Source of the DNA: Acholeplasmatales bacterium
Lineage (GTDB): Bacteria; Bacillota_I; Bacilli_A; Acholeplasmatales; Anaeroplasmataceae
Assembly: GCA_016288675.1 (NCBI GenBank)
Contig: JAEELC010000147.1
Coordinates: forward strand, 1-9,095
Direction: 5' to 3'
DNA: 9,095 bases
Shown here: positions 6,526 to 9,095 of the stretch, piece by piece
Numbering within the stretch: the first letter of the stretch is position 1
Layout: every line of letters begins with the position of its first letter
Program-made: the position numbers and the translations under genes
The notes under the pieces: model-generated
What the model saw: only the letters and a program-made list of their open reading frames with translations
Database searches by the model: none
What the model was told of the DNA's origin: nothing

Positions 6526-7482
6526 TTATTCATTCTTTAATTTTCTATTCATTAATTCAAAGCCAACTTCTCTAATATCTTTTTTATTAAATAATACTTC
6601 ATATAATGAATTTGTAATTGGCATATCAATGTAGTTTTCACGTGAAATCTCATGAATTTCTTTAATTGTGTTTAAACCTTCAACAACACCAATAGCTTCA
6701 GATTGTTTACCTGATGTATATTGATAACCATAAGAATAATTACGGCTTTCAAAGCTATTACATGTAAGCATAATATCACCAATACCTGCTAGACCATATA
6801 ATGTTTCAATATTACCACCGAATAAATTAATAACACCTTTCATTTCACTCATACCACGAGTAATTAATGCGTTCTTAGTATTAGAACCCATTTGTGCTCC
6901 ATCTACCATACCACAAATAATCGCAAATACATTCTTAATAGCTCCACAAACTTCTACACCTTCAATATCTTGAGATGTATAAACTCTAAAATAATCATTT
7001 GAGAATATCATTTGTAAAGATTTAGCTACATCTAAATTCTTACTAGCAATTACAACGGCTGTATTCTTTTTAGCAATTACTTCATTTGAAAATGAAGGAC
7101 CTGATAAAACGGCTAGCTTTAAATTTCTATCATATTCATTAAATAAGCTAGACATAGTGTGAGATTTATAAAAACCTTTTGATGTAAATACAAATGTTTT
7201 CTTTGAATCTTTTAAATATGGCATTAATGTATCTGCTACAGCTACTACTGGAAGAGAAATAATGATTGTATCACTAAAATTCATAGCTTCATCAAGAGAA
7301 TTTGTAGCCTTAATTAAATGAGAAAACTCATAATCCTTAATATATATAGAATGATGATTATTATTTAAATCATCAACTTTAGCCATATCTCTAGCATATA
7401 CTAATACATCATGATTATTTTCTGCTAAAACAGAAGCAAGTGCTAATCCCCAATGACCTGCACCTAAAATTGTAATATTCAT
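6526..7482 (-). CDS. gpsA: Glycerol-3-phosphate dehydrogenase, NAD(P)+
   Basis: A 318-residue cytoplasmic dehydrogenase making sn-glycerol 3-phosphate from dihydroxyacetone phosphate, the backbone for phospholipid synthesis. The N-terminal Rossmann fold has GAGHWG (7-12). 'SLPV' (76-79), 'FTSKGF' (99-104) and 'LSGPSFSNEV' (126-135) follow in the family order. 'VCGAIKNVFAI' (178-188) contains the expected catalytic Lys183. 'NALITRGMSEM' (204-214), 'GLAGIGDIMLTC' (230-241) and SRN (247-249) complete the signature of the C-terminal helical domain. The glycine-loop Ser usual before Trp is His here; otherwise nothing is missing. The ribosome site AGAAGGAGA (7499-7491) sits 8 nt before the ATG. The gene forms its own unit, with a candidate promoter at 7545-7517 and a terminator at 6522-6497. 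Confidence 0.96.
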   Translation of the reverse strand: MNITILGAGHWGLALASVLAENNHDVLVYARDMAKVDDLNNNHHSIYIKDYEFSHLIKATNSLDEAMNFSDTIIISLPVVAVADTLMPYLKDSKKTFVFTSKGFYKSHTMSSLFNEYDRNLKLAVLSGPSFSNEVIAKKNTAVVIASKNLDVAKSLQMIFSNDYFRVYTSQDIEGVEVCGAIKNVFAIICGMVDGAQMGSNTKNALITRGMSEMKGVINLFGGNIETLYGLAGIGDIMLTCNSFESRNYSYGYQYTSGKQSEAIGVVEGLNTIKEIHEISRENYIDMPITNSLYEVLFNKKDIREVGFELMNRKLKNE

Positions 7483-7516
7483 AATAGAAATCTCCTTCTC
7501 TTTTTTGATTAATTAT

Positions 7517-7545
7517 ATATTAACACAATATATTAATAATTTAAA
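7517..7545 (-). promoter_or_regulatory. Candidate promoter of gpsA
   Basis: TTTAAA (7545-7540) and TAATAT (7522-7517) are 17 nt apart, with an extended -10 TG at 7525-7524. The predicted start is near 7510, about 28 nt before the gpsA ATG. Each hexamer matches only 4 of 6 consensus bases, so other start points in this AT-rich stretch cannot be excluded. Confidence 0.4.
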
Positions 7546-7576
7546 TAAACGAAATTGCTAAAAGTGTTTAGAAATT

Positions 7577-7608
7577 AAAAAGACTTATATGTAAATTTCA
7601 TATAAGTC
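7577..7608 (-). terminator. Intrinsic terminator of the orphan unit between the surface protein and gpsA
   Basis: A 10-bp perfect stem (GACTTATATG, 7608-7599, with its complement at 7591-7582) has a 7-nt loop and is followed by five T (7581-7577) on the minus strand. No intact gene precedes it, yet it is as good as the terminators of the neighbouring real genes, which argues for a transcript arriving from about 7840. Confidence 0.75.
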
Positions 7609-7620
7609 AATATCATATTG

Positions 7621-7816
7621 TTAAAAGGAAACAACCTCTTTTTCATTTATTAAAATATAAAATCTAGGAATAACTGAATGAGTTTTTTTATTATAGTAAA
7701 GCATAAATTTTACAGTATCATTTTTACTACATTATGAACTATAAAATTGTAATCTTTAAACTAATCTTTCAAATTTAACAAACATATAATTAAGTACAAA
7801 ATATTTTATTCAACAT
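7621..7816 (-). pseudogene. Possible gene remnant or short non-coding transcript
   Basis: ATG 7816-7814 follows a strong AAAAGGAG site (7832-7825) with 8-nt spacing, but the frame closes after MLNKIFCT (stop 7792-7790). Downstream, coding-like pieces appear in different frames: a hydrophobic stretch (NILYLIICLLNLKD) in one, and a 36-codon open stretch (7731-7621) ending YYNKKTHSVIPRFYILINEKEVVSF in another, closing 13 nt before a perfect terminator. This would fit a small gene broken by several frameshifts. The DNA is so AT-rich that chance open stretches are expected, so a regulatory RNA of about 250 nt, or a transcript encoding only the 8-residue peptide, is equally possible. I recognise no family. 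Confidence 0.3.
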
Positions 7817-7842
7817 AACACATTCTCCTTTTATTTAATTTT

Positions 7843-7871
7843 ATTATAGCATCTGTCAATATTTCTAAAAA
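7843..7871 (-). promoter_or_regulatory. Extended -10 promoter of the orphan unit
   Basis: TGCTATAAT (7851-7843) is a perfect extended -10. The best-spaced -35 is only TTTTTA (7871-7866). A perfect TTGACA at 7859-7854 is too close (5 nt) to serve this -10. The predicted start near 7836 is only a few bases before the AAAAGGAG site at 7832-7825. Confidence 0.55.
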
Positions 7872-7887
7872 AATGTTTAAAATTAAA

Positions 7888-7917
7888 TAAACGATAGATA
7901 TTTCTACCTATCGTTTA
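7888..7917 (-). terminator. Intrinsic terminator of the surface protein gene
   Basis: A 10-bp perfect stem (TAAACGATAG, 7917-7908, with CTATCGTTTA, 7897-7888) has a 10-nt loop and lies 6 nt after the stop codon. The tail on the minus strand is T-rich but interrupted by A (TTTAATTTT), somewhat weaker than the others in the window. Confidence 0.75.
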
Positions 7918-7923
7918 ATAAAA

Positions 7924-9095
7924 TTAATCTCTATTATCTTTCCAAGTAACAGTTAAATCAAGAATGTATGTAGTATTATCTCCAGTTGAAGATTCATAAT
8001 AGAAACCATATCCACCAAAATTATTCTCTGTAATTTGAGCTTCAAGTTCTACTCTTGCTAAATATCCTTTATCTTTTGCTGTTTGTGGTTGTTCAGCACT
8101 AGATTCAAGTACAACACTTAAATTATTATTTATTACTGAAACTCTTAGTGTTGCAGTAGTTAAATAAGCACTAGTGTTTCCAGATTCCTTAAGTACTGTT
8201 GCTACTCCATTTTCAAGTTTAACAAGTTGTACCTTAGTTGAATCACCACTTGTTCTTACAATACGAGCTGCATAACCTGTTTTTGTAGCCTCATCATATT
8301 TAATTCTAGCTTCAATAAAATTATTATTTGAACCAAATCCTTGACCTGCAGTTTTACCAGGTGCTAAATGAGTTACAAGGCTCATATCAGTATAAGTACC
8401 ATCAACTGGTGTATAGTTAATAAAGCTGAACTTAGGATTTGTATCTTTTTTACCAGTGAAATATAAACCAGTTTTATTTAAGAAGCCATTTTTAGCTCCA
8501 GTACCATAAGCTACATTACCAACAGTATAATATCCTTTTAATGTTTCTAATCTATTTACTGTTGGGAATGATGCTAAATCTGTTTCATATGTATATTCAA
8601 ATGAAATTCCAGTATTTGAAATAGGATCATTAGCTATAAATACAGAAGCTTCTTGGTATTCACTTCTAATGTGCTTTGATTCAACGCTAACCTTTAAATA
8701 TTTACCAACATAACCAATATGAAGATTTATATTATTTAAAGGAGTATCTCCTCTACCTTCAGCAATTAGAATAGGATTAGCACCTGCTGCATCATCACAA
8801 ACATACCATTTAATTCTAGAATTATCAGCTCTAGTGCCTAAATCTGAAATAGTATAATTTACTTCTGCAGTACCATCACTATTTTGCACAATAGAAGAAA
8901 TATTTGCTTTTGACAAAGGTAATATGGAAGGCTTAACAGTTAATGAAACTGCAGCTTCTAAACCAGATCTATCAATAACCCTAATAATTACTTTAGCAGC
9001 TTCTTCTGTATTATTTGTAGCAGTTACTTTACATGTACCATCCTCTTGTGGTTCTAATGTAACTAAATTATTTTGAGATTGATCTAACAATTTAT
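7924..9095 (-). CDS. C-terminal part of a secreted multidomain protein, probably a polysaccharide-degrading enzyme (5' end outside window)
   Basis: The last 390 or so residues of a protein whose frame is still open at the right edge. Numbering from Leu at 9090: residues 1-54 are the end of an Ig-like beta domain (KVIIRVIDRSGLEAAVSLTVKP). Residues about 60-155 form a second beta domain with 'SRIKWYVCDDAAGANPILIAEGR' and 'VGKYLKVSVESKHIRS'. Residues about 163-388 form a Gly, Asn and Thr-rich region resembling a concanavalin-like beta-sandwich, with 'YTPVDGTYTDMSLVTHLAPGKTAGQGFGS' and 'NNFGGYGF'. From memory, this domain series occurs at the C-terminus of secreted pectinase-type and related carbohydrate-active enzymes. 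The catalytic part is not in view, so the enzyme class is unproven. There is no sortase motif, dockerin or C-terminal membrane anchor; the protein ends WKDNRD. The TTG codon at 9090 is not a true start. Confidence 0.75.
   Translation of the reverse strand, partial: KLLDQSQNNLVTLEPQEDGTCKVTATNNTEEAAKVIIRVIDRSGLEAAVSLTVKPSILPLSKANISSIVQNSDGTAEVNYTISDLGTRADNSRIKWYVCDDAAGANPILIAEGRGDTPLNNINLHIGYVGKYLKVSVESKHIRSEYQEASVFIANDPISNTGISFEYTYETDLASFPTVNRLETLKGYYTVGNVAYGTGAKNGFLNKTGLYFTGKKDTNPKFSFINYTPVDGTYTDMSLVTHLAPGKTAGQGFGSNNNFIEARIKYDEATKTGYAARIVRTSGDSTKVQLVKLENGVATVLKESGNTSAYLTTATLRVSVINNNLSVVLESSAEQPQTAKDKGYLARVELEAQITENNFGGYGFYYESSTGDNTTYILDLTVTWKDNRD

Noticed and set aside
7854..7859. TTGACA as the -35 box of the orphan unit
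   Set aside because: It is only 5 nt from the TATAAT box. The -10 it would need at 17-nt spacing is AAATAA, so the extended -10 alone is the better explanation.
9088..9090. TTG as the true start of the surface protein
   Set aside because: The frame remains open to the window edge, the TTG falls within a beta domain, and there is no signal peptide or ribosome site.
477..9095. Reassigned genetic code (TGA as Trp), suggested by AT-richness and no TGA stops
   Set aside because: The proteins are full length under the standard bacterial code, and the Trp codons I checked are TGG. Eight stops without TGA is unremarkable at this base composition.
1..9095. Mobile elements, CRISPR arrays, tRNA or rRNA genes
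   Set aside because: I saw no transposase or integrase frame, no regularly spaced repeats, no terminal inverted repeats around genes and no tRNA-like cloverleaf. The inverted repeats found are all explained as terminators or riboswitch stems.

Overview
The window is very AT-rich, every protein gene lies on the minus strand, and the genes are tightly packed, with strong Shine-Dalgarno sites of the AAGGAGG type and short U-tailed hairpin terminators. Together with a guanine riboswitch, a CarD-family regulator and a DUF1275 membrane protein, this points to a low-GC Firmicute, probably a gut or host-associated Bacilli/Erysipelotrichia-like or Clostridia-like organism. The surface-protein fragment at the right edge resembles C-terminal modules of secreted polysaccharide-degrading enzymes, which fits a gut commensal. 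This placement is inference; nothing in the window names a species. All Trp codons I checked are TGG. Seven stop codons are TAA and one is TAG.

Reading in the direction of transcription (right to left): 9095-7924 is the C-terminal part of a secreted multidomain protein, ending at a terminator (7917-7888). Next comes a small orphan transcription unit (about 7851-7577) with an extended -10 promoter, a good ribosome binding site and a terminator, but only an 8-codon ORF and scattered frame remnants. gpsA (7482-6526) follows with its own promoter and terminator. The guaBA unit then has a promoter at 6446-6419, a guanine-class purine riboswitch at 6412-6344, a possible 10-residue leader peptide, a terminator at 6251-6219, and then guaB and guaA, which together convert IMP to GMP through XMP. 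The unit closes with a terminator at 3166-3124.

The next unit is a three-gene operon: a GNAT acetyltransferase, a ROK sugar kinase and a DUF1275 membrane protein. Its gene junctions are 9 nt apart and then a TAATG overlap. Its terminator (1036-1000) sits directly downstream of a promoter that can only serve the next gene, a CarD-family RNA polymerase-binding regulator, so the carD leader begins with a terminator-like hairpin. carD ends at a terminator (459-420), whose tail abuts the promoter of a last, unrecognised gene that runs off the left edge.

The coding content is mainly housekeeping. The more unusual material is regulatory: the layered guaBA leader, terminators pressed against the start of the next gene, and the orphan transcription unit between gpsA and the surface protein. 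I see no mobile element, CRISPR array, tRNA or rRNA.
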